Part shown: in pieces, positions 30,314 through 36,874 of the stretch
Numbering within the stretch: the first letter of the stretch is position 1
Layout: every line of letters begins with the position of its first letter
From: Sulfuricella sp.
GTDB lineage: Bacteria; Pseudomonadota; Gammaproteobacteria; Burkholderiales; Sulfuricellaceae
Reading direction: 5' to 3'
Assembly: GCA_018336195.1 (NCBI GenBank)
Contig: JAGXQV010000169.1
Span: 1-36,874, forward strand
DNA length: 36,874 nucleotides
Translations under genes and position numbers: made by a program
Notes under the pieces: model-generated
Seen by the model: the letters and a program-made list of their open reading frames with translations, nothing else
Databases searched by the model: none
Told to the model about the DNA's origin: nothing

Positions 30314-30733
30314 ATGAAAAAACTTACCTTGACCGCTTGTTTGATTGCGCTGTTGCCGGCGACGGCGTGTGCCAGCGAGCTTGTCTATGTCCCGATCAAT
30401 CCGAGTTTCGGCGGCAATCCGCTGAATGGCGCGGTGCTGATGGGCAATGCGCAGGCACAGGACACCACCACTCCGCCCGCCACGGCGCCCACCGGTGCCC
30501 AGGCGCAAACCGCCTTGCAGCAGTTCAACGACATGCTGCAACGGGTAGTCCTGAACAGTGTCGCCACCTCTCTCACCGGCAACATCATCGGGCCATCCGG
30601 CAAGCTCCTCCCCGGTACGGTCCAGACCAAGGATTTTTCCATCACGATTCAAGACCTCGGCGGCGGCTCGCTGAAGGTCACCACGACCGACAAAACGACC
30701 GGAAGCTTTACCTCCTTCCAGGTCGCCCAGTAA
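30314..30733 (+). CDS. csgF: Curli assembly protein CsgF
   Basis: 139 residues with a signal peptide (MKKLTLTACLIALLPATACA). The mature N-terminus LVYVPINPSFGGNPLNGAVL is the CsgF segment that sits inside the CsgG channel. The C-terminal part (FSITIQDLGGGSLKVTTTDK) fits the family. CsgF links the secretion pore to the CsgB nucleator at the surface. AGGAGG upstream; csgG follows after 49 bp. Confidence 0.95.
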   Translation: MKKLTLTACLIALLPATACASELVYVPINPSFGGNPLNGAVLMGNAQAQDTTTPPATAPTGAQAQTALQQFNDMLQRVVLNSVATSLTGNIIGPSGKLLPGTVQTKDFSITIQDLGGGSLKVTTTDKTTGSFTSFQVAQ

Positions 30734-30782
30734 TGGACATGGGCCATCGCCGCATTATTCATTTTCAGGAAGGAAATAAACC

Positions 30783-31754
30783 GTGAACGCTAAATTCAGC
30801 CGATTGACGCGGCCGTTATTTTCGGTACTGGTTGTTGCACTGCTGGCAAGCGGCTGTGCGACCACCGGACGTGTCGACAGAAATCCCGCCAAAAGCGGCA
30901 TTGGAAATTCCGCCGCGCAGTTGACGCCGCCTACGGCGCACCATCGCGACCTGGTCAGCCTCCCCCCGCCGAAAGGCAAGATCACGGTAGCGGTGTACAG
31001 CTTCCGCGATCAGACCGGGCAGTACAAACCCGCACCGGACAGTTCCTTTTCTACATCGGTAACCCAGGGGGCCGCCTCGCTGCTGGTGAAAGCGCTACTG
31101 GATTCCCAGTGGTTCATCCCGGTGGAGCGGGAAGGCTTGCAGGATCTGCTGACCGAGCGAAAAGTCATCCGCGCGGTGGAAAAGCCCGCCGGAGAAGGTG
31201 GCGCGCTGGATATCTCGACGCTATTGCCGGCTCACGTCCTGCTCCAGGGGGGCATCGTCGCCTACGAGAGCAATGTGCGCACCGGCGGGGCCGGCGCCCG
31301 TTACCTCGGGGTCGGGGGATCCGAGCAATACCGCACCGACCAGGTGACCATCAATCTGCGGGCGGTCGATATCCGTACCGGCAGGATTCTGGGTAACGTC
31401 TCCACTACCAAGACCATCCTCTCGCAGGCTTTGGATACCGGGCTGTTTCGTTTCGTCAGTTACAAGAACCTGGTGGAACTGGAAGCCGGCTACACCCGCA
31501 ACGAGCCGGTACAACTGTGCGTCATGGATGCCATCGAATCCGCGGTCATCCACCTGATCGTCCAGGGCGCGAACGACAAACTGTGGGCGTTGAAAAATCA
31601 GGAGGACAGCAAGTTGCCCCTGTTTCTAAGCTACCTGGAAGAGCAAAGGCGGCAGTTTACCCAGTACGACGCCGATCTCCAGCCACCGCCGGAGAAACAG
31701 AACCAGGCGATGCTGTCCGAGTACGAGTTTCCTCGTACCAACCCGTTTCACTAA
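30783..31754 (+). CDS. csgG: Curli secretion pore lipoprotein CsgG
   Basis: 323 residues with a lipoprotein signal (LLASGC, lipidated Cys25). CsgG hallmarks: KITVAVYSFRDQTGQYKP, ASLLVKALLDSQWFIPVEREGLQDLLTERK (in two overlapping conserved blocks), VLLQGGIVAYESNVRTGGAGARYLG and TLSQALDTGLFRFV-type (here TILSQALDTGLFRFV). Nonameric outer-membrane channel for curlin export. GGAAGG lies upstream. About 45 residues longer than the E. coli protein, with a polar C-terminal extension (DADLQPPPEKQNQAMLSEYE). The CZB gene follows after 14 bp. Confidence 0.96.
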   Translation: MNAKFSRLTRPLFSVLVVALLASGCATTGRVDRNPAKSGIGNSAAQLTPPTAHHRDLVSLPPPKGKITVAVYSFRDQTGQYKPAPDSSFSTSVTQGAASLLVKALLDSQWFIPVEREGLQDLLTERKVIRAVEKPAGEGGALDISTLLPAHVLLQGGIVAYESNVRTGGAGARYLGVGGSEQYRTDQVTINLRAVDIRTGRILGNVSTTKTILSQALDTGLFRFVSYKNLVELEAGYTRNEPVQLCVMDAIESAVIHLIVQGANDKLWALKNQEDSKLPLFLSYLEEQRRQFTQYDADLQPPPEKQNQAMLSEYEFPRTNPFH

Positions 31755-31768
31755 CCAGGAGATTGAAA

Positions 31769-32113
31769 ATGACTTTCGAGGATGCCATTGCAGCACACAT
31801 CAAATGGAAAGTTCGGGTGTCCCAGTTTATCGACGGCACGGGCACTGAGCCATTCACCAGTGAGTGCGGCCTGAGCAGGTGGATTTACGGCGAGGGGGCA
31901 AGATTCAACGGCCACCCCCATTACAAGGGGCTGGTGACCAAAAATGCGAATTTCCACCGTTGTGCGGCAGACGTGGTGAAGAAGGTGGAAGCCCGCGATC
32001 GGGCGGGCGCCAGGGCGCTGTTCTTGAATTCATTGTCCATGGCATCGAAGGACACGATAGCCACCATCATGGACTTGAAGAAGGCAATGGCGAAATCGCT
32101 GCAACAGGCGTAG
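31769..32113 (+). CDS. Stand-alone CZB (chemoreceptor zinc-binding) domain protein
   Basis: 114 residues that are essentially one CZB domain: AIAAHIKWKVRVSQFIDG, CGLSRWIYGEG, FNGHPHYKGL, and a helix ending NANFHRCAADVV. CZB domains bind zinc with three His and one Cys and control chemoreceptors or diguanylate cyclases (E. coli DgcZ). Here the first helix His, the Cys and the last His are present, but the His that normally precedes the FH is Asn (KNANFH), so binding may be weaker or use HPH. No effector is fused; it likely acts on a partner, perhaps the HD-GYP protein downstream. Probably in the csgEFG transcript. Confidence 0.85.
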   Translation: MTFEDAIAAHIKWKVRVSQFIDGTGTEPFTSECGLSRWIYGEGARFNGHPHYKGLVTKNANFHRCAADVVKKVEARDRAGARALFLNSLSMASKDTIATIMDLKKAMAKSLQQA

Positions 32114-32186
32114 CGGGCGACGTGGCGTGCATTGCGCATTGCATGTGCGCCATGGATTATTGATGCGGAACGATATTGTCTTCAAT

Positions 32187-32234
32187 GTAGGCCGGGCTTT
32201 TAGCCCGGCAAGCCGGCCTGTAGGCCGACCTACA
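32187..32234. repeat. REP-like palindromic cluster
   Basis: GCCGGGC-TTTTA-GCCCGGC (32191-32209) is followed by GGCCT-GT-AGGCC, and the whole is bordered by GTAGGCC and GACCTAC. A hairpin-rich dispersed repeat, or a transcription attenuator between the CZB and HD-GYP genes. Confidence 0.6.
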
Positions 32235-32282
32235 CGTCAATATTTTCTTGGGCCGGGTCAGTAGCAAGAACTGGAGATCATG

Positions 32283-33404
32283 ATGAGACTGATGCCGCTC
32301 ACCGATATCAAAGTCGGGCAGCCGCTACCGCGGTCGGTTTACGACAAGAGCGGTTGTCTATTGTTGCGCAAGGGCGTGATGGTTTCCCTCCAACAGCAGG
32401 TCGAAAGGCTGCTTGCCTACGGTTTGTTCGTGGATGAGGAAACCGATGTGCCAAGCCGGCCAATAGCTCCCGTCAAGGCGGTTTTACCGCCGGTCTTCGA
32501 CGAGATTGGGGCATTAACCTTGCGCCTGAAAACAGCGTTTACCGCCTTTTTCGGGACATCGCCCGCTACCGATGCCGGCGAGCGTGTGGTTGCCTTGGTC
32601 CGGGAGATTCATGCAGCTACCGTGCGTGACGCGGACGCGGCCATCGCCGCAGTCCATTTGGATTTTCATAATCCCTACCTGCTTTCCCATCACGTCCATT
32701 CCGCCGTGCTGTGTTCGTTGCTCGGGCGCAGGCTGGGCATGGCGGACGATGAGCTTGTCGCGGTCATGTGCGCCGCACTGACTTACGATATCGGCCTGGT
32801 AAACATGCTTTATCTCGAAAAACAGATCGAGCCTCTGAGCGCCGAGCAGACTGATGCCATCCGGCGCCACCCGCTGAAAGGCGTGGAAATCCTGAAGCGT
32901 GCCGGGGTCGACGATGAGGCCTGGATATCGGCGATAACCAACCATCATGAGCGGGTGGACGGCAGCGGTTATCCGAATGGGCTTTCCGGGGTTGGCCTCA
33001 GTGTCGGCGCGCGCATGGTAGGCATGGTGGACAGCTATACGGCGATGATCAAAGGGAAGCTTTTCCGTCACGCCAAAGTTCCCGGCATGGTTATTGGAGA
33101 AATTTTTCATGGAAAACACACTCAGTTCGGCGCCGATGTTTGCGAAGCACTGGCCAAGGAATTGGGCATGTATCCGCCCGGCGCCGTCGTGCGGCTTGCC
33201 AACGGCGAGATCGCCGTCGTCAAGGAGCGTAGCGCGAAAACCAAAGAGCTACAGGTTTTTAGCGTTTACGATTCGTCGGGCATGCCATTCATCTCGCCGC
33301 GTCAGCGCGACGTCAAACTGGATGAATACGTAGTAAAGGCGCCGGTGGCATATTCGGAGTGCCGCTCTGTGGCGACGATCATCCGGCGCTTGTGGACGAA
33401 ATGA
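32283..33404 (+). CDS. Degenerate HD-GYP domain protein
   Basis: 373 residues, cytoplasmic. The N-terminal about 130 residues resemble DUF3391 (MPLTDIKVGQPLPRSVYD, GCLLLRKGVMV). The HD-GYP domain follows: HVHSAVLCSLLGRRLGM, AALTYDIGLVNML, HPLKGVEILKRAGV, NHHERVDGSGYPNGL, GARMVGMVDSYTAM. The defining His-Asp is changed to Tyr-Asp near residue 168 while the HHE..DG.GYP block is intact, so c-di-GMP hydrolysis may be lost or altered; it could be a c-di-GMP sensor. Start at 32283 favoured over 32280 by distance from GGAG. It separates csgEFG-CZB from the curlin genes. Confidence 0.87.
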   Translation: MRLMPLTDIKVGQPLPRSVYDKSGCLLLRKGVMVSLQQQVERLLAYGLFVDEETDVPSRPIAPVKAVLPPVFDEIGALTLRLKTAFTAFFGTSPATDAGERVVALVREIHAATVRDADAAIAAVHLDFHNPYLLSHHVHSAVLCSLLGRRLGMADDELVAVMCAALTYDIGLVNMLYLEKQIEPLSAEQTDAIRRHPLKGVEILKRAGVDDEAWISAITNHHERVDGSGYPNGLSGVGLSVGARMVGMVDSYTAMIKGKLFRHAKVPGMVIGEIFHGKHTQFGADVCEALAKELGMYPPGAVVRLANGEIAVVKERSAKTKELQVFSVYDSSGMPFISPRQRDVKLDEYVVKAPVAYSECRSVATIIRRLWTK

Positions 33405-33747
33405 ATACAGTAGGGACTCACCTACCCTACCTCCCCCCCGATTTTGCCGACAGGGATTCAACGTAGAGACGGCGGCAGGATAGGCCCGCCATCATCCCCG
33501 TCTTTGCGGTCTTTTCCCTCCTTCACGCCCCTGCGGCGCCCTCCGGAACCTTCTACCGCCTCGACCCCACCCCGGGCCGCGCAACGTGTATTTGCGGCAT
33601 GAGGAAAACCATTTAGGTTTTCCCGCGGGTTCCTGCACAAACTAAAAAAGTTCAGGTTTTCCACTCATGGCGGGTTGCCATGGCATCACCCATTCTTCAC
33701 CTCATGCGGCGGGTTTCCCCGTCTGGTCCATGTGAGGAGGAAGAATC
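33405..33747. other. Intergenic region upstream of the curlin genes
   Basis: No gene seen. Contains a perfect hairpin GGAAAACC-ATTTA-GGTTTTCC (33603-33623) and a smaller one AACT-AAAAA-AGTT (33644-33656), near the expected promoter of the curlin operon. CT-rich stretches (33420-33440, 33500-33570) have no identified role. Confidence 0.5.
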
Positions 33748-34194
33748 GTGTTGAAGCAAAAAAGCTTTTCCCTGGCAGTGGCATTGTTGGTGTGCAGCAT
33801 GAAGGTCATGGCCGCGGTACCGGCCGTGGATTTGGCGCCGACTTCGGAACTCGGCCCAATGACCGGCAATATCGGTCATATCGAGCAAAGCGGCGCGTTC
33901 AACGTCGGCTTGATCGGGCAACTCGGCAGCCAGAACAGCGCCACCATCGCCCAGACGGGTCTCGCCAACTCCGCACAAATCGCCCAGAACGGCAGCGGCA
34001 ACATCAGCACCACGCTGTTGATCGGCCAAGGCAACGCCTCCCAGACCACGCAAGCCGGGCAAAACAACCAAGCCCAGGTCCGCCTTGAAGGCAACAACAA
34101 TCTCATGGCTGTCAGCCAGACGGGCAATGGATCCGCAGTCGCGGTCTCCCTGTACGGCAACAACTATGTGGCGCGTATCGACCAGGTTCGTTAA
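33748..34194 (+). CDS. csgB: CsgB-like curlin minor subunit (nucleator)
   Basis: 148 residues from a GTG start seven bases after GAGGAGG. Signal peptide SFSLAVALLVCSMKVMA, then curlin repeats of the type GxxNxAxIxQ: HIEQSGAFNVGLIGQLGSQN, SATIAQTGLANSAQIAQNGS and so on, about five units ending RIDQVR. Size and basic residues in the last repeat fit CsgB, which starts curli polymerisation at the surface. The longer curlin gene follows after 70 bp. Assignment as CsgB versus another CsgA rests on size and order. Confidence 0.85.
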   Translation: MLKQKSFSLAVALLVCSMKVMAAVPAVDLAPTSELGPMTGNIGHIEQSGAFNVGLIGQLGSQNSATIAQTGLANSAQIAQNGSGNISTTLLIGQGNASQTTQAGQNNQAQVRLEGNNNLMAVSQTGNGSAVAVSLYGNNYVARIDQVR

Positions 34195-34264
34195 GCGCGT
34201 CCGCCCTTTTTTACCCGTTGTACTTTTTTTATTACCACCACCACTACCATCAAAGGAGTTAGTC

Positions 34265-35572
34265 ATGAAACGTACCATTTTGTCGACCGCCATCGCCCTT
34301 GCCTTCAGCTTCAGCAGCGGGGCATTCGCCGCCAATACCGCCACGGTGACCCAGAACGGCGATTCCAATATCGCCCAGGTCATTCAGGGTCCTCTCGTCA
34401 CCGGCGCTACTGCTGTTATCAATGAAACCGGGTCGGGTAACGATGCGGACATTACCCAGATCAATTGCGGCACCAATTGCGGAACCGCCACGGTGACGGG
34501 TTCCGGTACCGCCGGTTACATGGGGGTCGTTCAGAACAACGCGGGAGGATCGACCGCCACCTTCGTTCAGGATGCCAACACCAATGGCGACGTGGCGACC
34601 ATCAACCAGACCGCCGCGACCAATAGCAAGGCGGAGGTCGATCAGACCAATCTGCTGCTCGATCCTTCCGAGGGCACCAACGTCGCCCTGATCAACCAGC
34701 TTACCGGCGATTCCCTGACGGCGTTGATCAAGCAGGACAGCTCCCTGAACAATCTGGCCACCATCAACCAGACCGGCTCACTCCACAATGCCACCATCAC
34801 CCAGACCAGCTCGATGGGCGATGGCGTCCTCAGCGGCGCCACGATTACCCAGGACGGGGTATCCCATATCGCATCGATCAACCAGGACAGCGTCTGGTTC
34901 GCCACCGCCACCACCAACCAGACCGGCAGCGCCAATAACGCCTCCATCAGCCAGTTGAATGGCAGCGATTACGTCACCGCGGCCATCACCCAGAGCGGCA
35001 CCGGCCAAATCGCCGGCATCGTGCAAAACAACTCCCAATATTCCGACGTCGCGGTCACCCAGAGCGGGTCCAACCAGATGGCGACAGTTAACCAGTTGAA
35101 CGGCAGCGATTATGCGACCGTCGCGATTAACCAGGGCGGCGCGGGGCATATTGCCAACGTTTTGCAGGATAACTCCCGGTATGCCAGCGCCACGATCACC
35201 CAGAGCGGTTCCACCAACACGGCTTCGATCAGCCAGACCGCCATGAGCGACAGCGCAATTGCCAATATTCTGCAGAATGGCACGGGCAACAACGCCACGA
35301 TTACCCAGGCGAATGCCATGGGCAGCAACGCCGACATCAGCCAGGTCGGCGACTTGAACGTGGCGACGATCAATCAGTCCGCGGCATATAACCTCGCCAA
35401 GGTCGACCAACTGGGCAGCAGCCTGAGCGCCACCATTACCCAGAGCGGCGTGGGCATGTCGTCGGTACTGCCGAATACCGCGACGATTCTCCAGTCCGGT
35501 TCGTTCCAGGTGGCGACCATTAGCCAGGGCGGCGGCGCCGGCAACAGCGCCACCATTACCCAGGGCCGCTAA
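34265..35572 (+). CDS. csgA: Very long CsgA-like major curlin
   Basis: 435 residues (E. coli CsgA has 151) with signal peptide TILSTAIALAFSFSSGAFA. Nearly the whole mature chain is curlin-type repeats, each two short strands with Gln and Asn ladders (ATINQTGSLHNATITQTSS, ATITQSGSTNTASISQ), roughly 17-20 in all. A 47-residue segment is repeated in tandem: SQLNGSDYVTAAITQSG and NQLNGSDYATVAINQGG start 141 bases apart. One early segment has two Cys (INCGTNCGTATVTG), unusual for curlins, which might cross-link fibres. AAAGGAG precedes the ATG. A strong terminator follows. Confidence 0.92.
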   Translation: MKRTILSTAIALAFSFSSGAFAANTATVTQNGDSNIAQVIQGPLVTGATAVINETGSGNDADITQINCGTNCGTATVTGSGTAGYMGVVQNNAGGSTATFVQDANTNGDVATINQTAATNSKAEVDQTNLLLDPSEGTNVALINQLTGDSLTALIKQDSSLNNLATINQTGSLHNATITQTSSMGDGVLSGATITQDGVSHIASINQDSVWFATATTNQTGSANNASISQLNGSDYVTAAITQSGTGQIAGIVQNNSQYSDVAVTQSGSNQMATVNQLNGSDYATVAINQGGAGHIANVLQDNSRYASATITQSGSTNTASISQTAMSDSAIANILQNGTGNNATITQANAMGSNADISQVGDLNVATINQSAAYNLAKVDQLGSSLSATITQSGVGMSSVLPNTATILQSGSFQVATISQGGGAGNSATITQGR

Positions 35573-35593
35573 GCGCGGGTGTTTGTCTGGATC

Positions 35594-35620
35594 GGGGCGG
35601 GGGATTCCCCGCCCCTTTTT
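35594..35620 (+). terminator. Rho-independent terminator of the curlin operon
   Basis: GGGGCGGGG-GATT-CCCCGCCCC followed by TTTTT, 22 bases after the curlin stop codon. Confidence 0.92.
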
Positions 35621-35666
35621 GGATTCGGACGAGGCATATGATTCTTTGCATGGGAGTTCAGTTGCC

Positions 35667-35972
35667 ATGAGCGAGAGCGGAAATTACAAAGTATGGATGA
35701 AGGCTGAACCGGACGGTTCGCGGATCTGCGTGGTGCCTTATCTGGAATCCAACCAGTCGGCCCGATTGCGTTACGAACTGGTCTCCACCAAGCGAGGTCC
35801 GTCGGGATTTTCCCGCAGCCAGCAGAGCGGCACGGTTGCCGTGGTGGGGTGTTCGCCCAGGGAACTGGCGCGGCTTACCGTGTCGTTCCAGGAGGGCGAC
35901 TACTGCGAGGTGACCCTGCAGGCCTATGCCCAGGAACGCCTGGTTGCCGCCGAAACCTTGCGGTTTTCATAG
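35667..35972 (+). CDS. csgH: CsgH/CsgC-like curli-associated protein
   Basis: About 101 residues from the ATG at 35667. The pattern ARLRYELVSTKRGPSGFSRS, then QQSGTVAV and the ending VTLQAYAQERLVAAETLRFS matches the CsgH/CsgC beta-sandwich that keeps curlin from polymerising in the periplasm. A signal peptide is not visible from this start, nor in the upstream extension, which is odd for a periplasmic protein; it may act in the cytoplasm or use an unmarked route. GGGAG lies 10-11 bases upstream. It stands behind the curlin terminator, so it probably has its own promoter or depends on read-through. Confidence 0.7.
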   Translation: MSESGNYKVWMKAEPDGSRICVVPYLESNQSARLRYELVSTKRGPSGFSRSQQSGTVAVVGCSPRELARLTVSFQEGDYCEVTLQAYAQERLVAAETLRFS

Positions 35973-36000
35973 GCGTCGCCGGGAACCGGGCACGCTCAAA

Positions 36001-36028
36001 AATACAGTGTTTACCTTACTGCCTTTTC
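36001..36028 (+). promoter_or_regulatory. AATACAGTGTT and GTGTTTACCTTAYTGCC block, copy 2
   Basis: GTGTTTACCTTACTGCC (36007-36023) followed by TTTTC is the same as the block before the secreted protein gene (16701-16717, minus strand) but for one base. Its first part, AATACAGTGTT, matches the direct repeats before csgE. It lies about 100 bases before the SCO1 start. Confidence 0.5.
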
Positions 36029-36113
36029 CGTGAATACCCCCTAGCTTTACGTGTGGAACCGGCATGGTTTTGATTTGCAAAATACCGTAAACCTCGTAAA
36101 CAGGAGAACTCAC

Positions 36114-36836
36114 ATGAGCAAGACGACCCTTACTTCCCCAGCCCGATATTCCGCCGGAAAAGGCGCCCTGGCGCTCGCCGTCGGGATGACCGCGTGTTTG
36201 CTGGCAAGTCCCCTGGCGGCGCTCGCGGACGAGCATGACGCGATGCACCACGACCATGAGGCGATGATGCATCACGATCACGCGGCCATGGCGCAAGATC
36301 ACAGCATGCATGCCGCCCTGCTCGACCAGAAACCGACGATACGCAGCGTGGCTTCCTACCCCGTTCCCGACGTGAAGCTGACCGGCGTGGACGGCGAAAA
36401 AGTCGCCCTGAATGCGGCATTGGCCAAGGGGCCGGTGATGGTGAATTTCATCTATACCACCTGCACCACCATTTGCCCGGTGCTGAGCGCCACTTTCTCG
36501 GAAGTGCAGGGCAAGTTGGACAAGGAAGGCGCCAAGGTGAACATGATCTCGATTTCCATCGATCCCGACCAGGATACGCCGGCACGCCTCAAGGAATATG
36601 CCGCGAAGTTCCACGCCGGGCCGAATTGGCAGTTCCTGACCGGCAGCCAGGCCGAATCGATTGCCGTGCAGAAGGCTTTCGATGCCTATCGGGGCGACAA
36701 GATGAACCACATCCCGCTGACCCTGATGCGCGCTTCTCCCCAGGCGCCGTGGGTGCGCGTCGATGGCTTCGCCAGTGCCGCCGACCTGGTGGCGGAATAC
36801 CGCAAGGCGACCGGCGACAAGGTCGCATCCCGGTAG
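36114..36836 (+). CDS. SCO1/SenC family copper chaperone with His/Met-rich N-terminus
   Basis: 240 residues from the ATG at 36114 (AGGAG upstream). Signal or anchor segment LALAVGMTACLLASPLAALA, then a His/Met-rich stretch (DEHDAMHHDHEAMMHHDHAA) likely to bind copper. The thioredoxin-fold SCO domain starts near residue 85: PDVKLTGVDGEKV, MVNFIYTTCTTICPVLSATF with the copper-binding Cys117 and Cys121, SISIDPDQDTPARLKEYA and the conserved NHIP His199. SCO proteins deliver Cu to cytochrome oxidase CuA or act as thiol-redox proteins. With two multicopper oxidases in the window, it may supply copper to exported oxidases; this is inference. Confidence 0.93.
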   Translation: MSKTTLTSPARYSAGKGALALAVGMTACLLASPLAALADEHDAMHHDHEAMMHHDHAAMAQDHSMHAALLDQKPTIRSVASYPVPDVKLTGVDGEKVALNAALAKGPVMVNFIYTTCTTICPVLSATFSEVQGKLDKEGAKVNMISISIDPDQDTPARLKEYAAKFHAGPNWQFLTGSQAESIAVQKAFDAYRGDKMNHIPLTLMRASPQAPWVRVDGFASAADLVAEYRKATGDKVASR

Positions 36837-36874
36837 GAGCGGCCTGGGCCGCGATTTCCAGCGCGGCCCAAGCC
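36834..36874. repeat. REP-like unit, probably a REPIN cut by the window end
   Basis: TAGGAGCGGCCTGGGCCGCGA at 36834-36854, with the 21 bases GGAGCGG...CGATT shared with 4832-4852, followed by an inverse half (GCGCGGCCCAAGCC) that stops at the window edge. Its TAG is also the stop codon region of the SCO gene. Confidence 0.7.

Noticed and set aside
33380-33425. Fifth copy of the composite promoter (TAGGTG on the minus strand near 33423)
   Set aside because: ATAGATT and TAAACT are absent at the required distances and the site lies at the end of a coding region.
33603-33650. Composite promoter before the csgB-like gene (TTTAGGT and AAACTAAA)
   Set aside because: TAGGT is part of a separate hairpin, the left arm does not match and no ATAGATT lies 15 bases on.

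Overview
The window is GC-rich, gene-dense DNA from a Gram-negative bacterium, most likely a betaproteobacterium. The evidence is a mofABC-like multicopper oxidase operon as known from Leptothrix and freshwater iron/manganese bacteria, an RpoS-family sigma factor, curli secretion genes, FixJ-type and c-di-GMP signalling proteins, and REP-like palindromes. I cannot name the species. The genes for fumarase and RpoS suggest chromosome or a chromid, yet a TrfA-type replication initiator with a large iteron region lies at 25.3-27.3 kb.

Layout. 0-1.7 kb: the 3' end of an Rhs gene with a variable toxin-like tip, a small membrane-anchored putative immunity protein, and an orphan Rhs tip relic. 1.7-6 kb: a GHKL-ATPase/DUF4325 regulator, a small cytochrome c, a DUF2892 membrane protein, a 164-bp MITE-like element, and several small proteins (CHRD, DUF2934, zinc-ribbon, pseudo-receiver). 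6-8 kb: a small Cys-rich protein, class II fumarase and a 41-residue basic protein. 8-15.5 kb (minus strand): a likely operon of a small secreted protein, a 1371-residue multicopper oxidase with fibronectin III repeats (MofA-like), a one-domain FnIII protein, an FKBP isomerase (MofB-like) and a cytochrome c/periplasmic-binding fusion (MofC-like). 15.7-25 kb: a secreted protein, a 99-residue protein, a membrane diguanylate cyclase, an orphan FixJ-type regulator divergent from rpoS, a PDC-like sensor protein, an HDOD-REC-GGDEF protein, an HMA-like protein and a Yip1 protein. 25.2-27.3 kb: TrfA-like initiator and a non-coding, AT-rich, iteron-bearing putative origin. 27.3-29.3 kb: a second, Tat-exported multicopper oxidase. 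29.8-36 kb: a curli cluster (csgE, csgF, csgG, a lone CZB-domain protein, a degenerate HD-GYP protein, csgB-like, a long csgA-like curlin, csgH-like), then an SCO1/SenC copper chaperone.

The most interesting unlisted structures are (1) a composite promoter repeated four times in 17 kb, in front of the DUF2892/cytochrome genes, the pseudo-receiver, the 99-residue protein and rpoS: a 16-bp dyad of the form ACYTAS-N4-DTAGGT, then at fixed distance ATAGMTT, then TAAACTG. It looks like one undescribed regulon, possibly run by the FixJ-type regulator beside rpoS. (2) A TrfA gene with twelve 20-bp iteron-like repeats at mostly 21-23 nt pitch, an AT-rich segment with helically phased TAATC, and a second array in opposite orientation. 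(3) An RpoS-like sigma factor lacking about 28 residues of region 3. (4) A curli cluster with a built-in CZB/HD-GYP pair, both with changed key residues.
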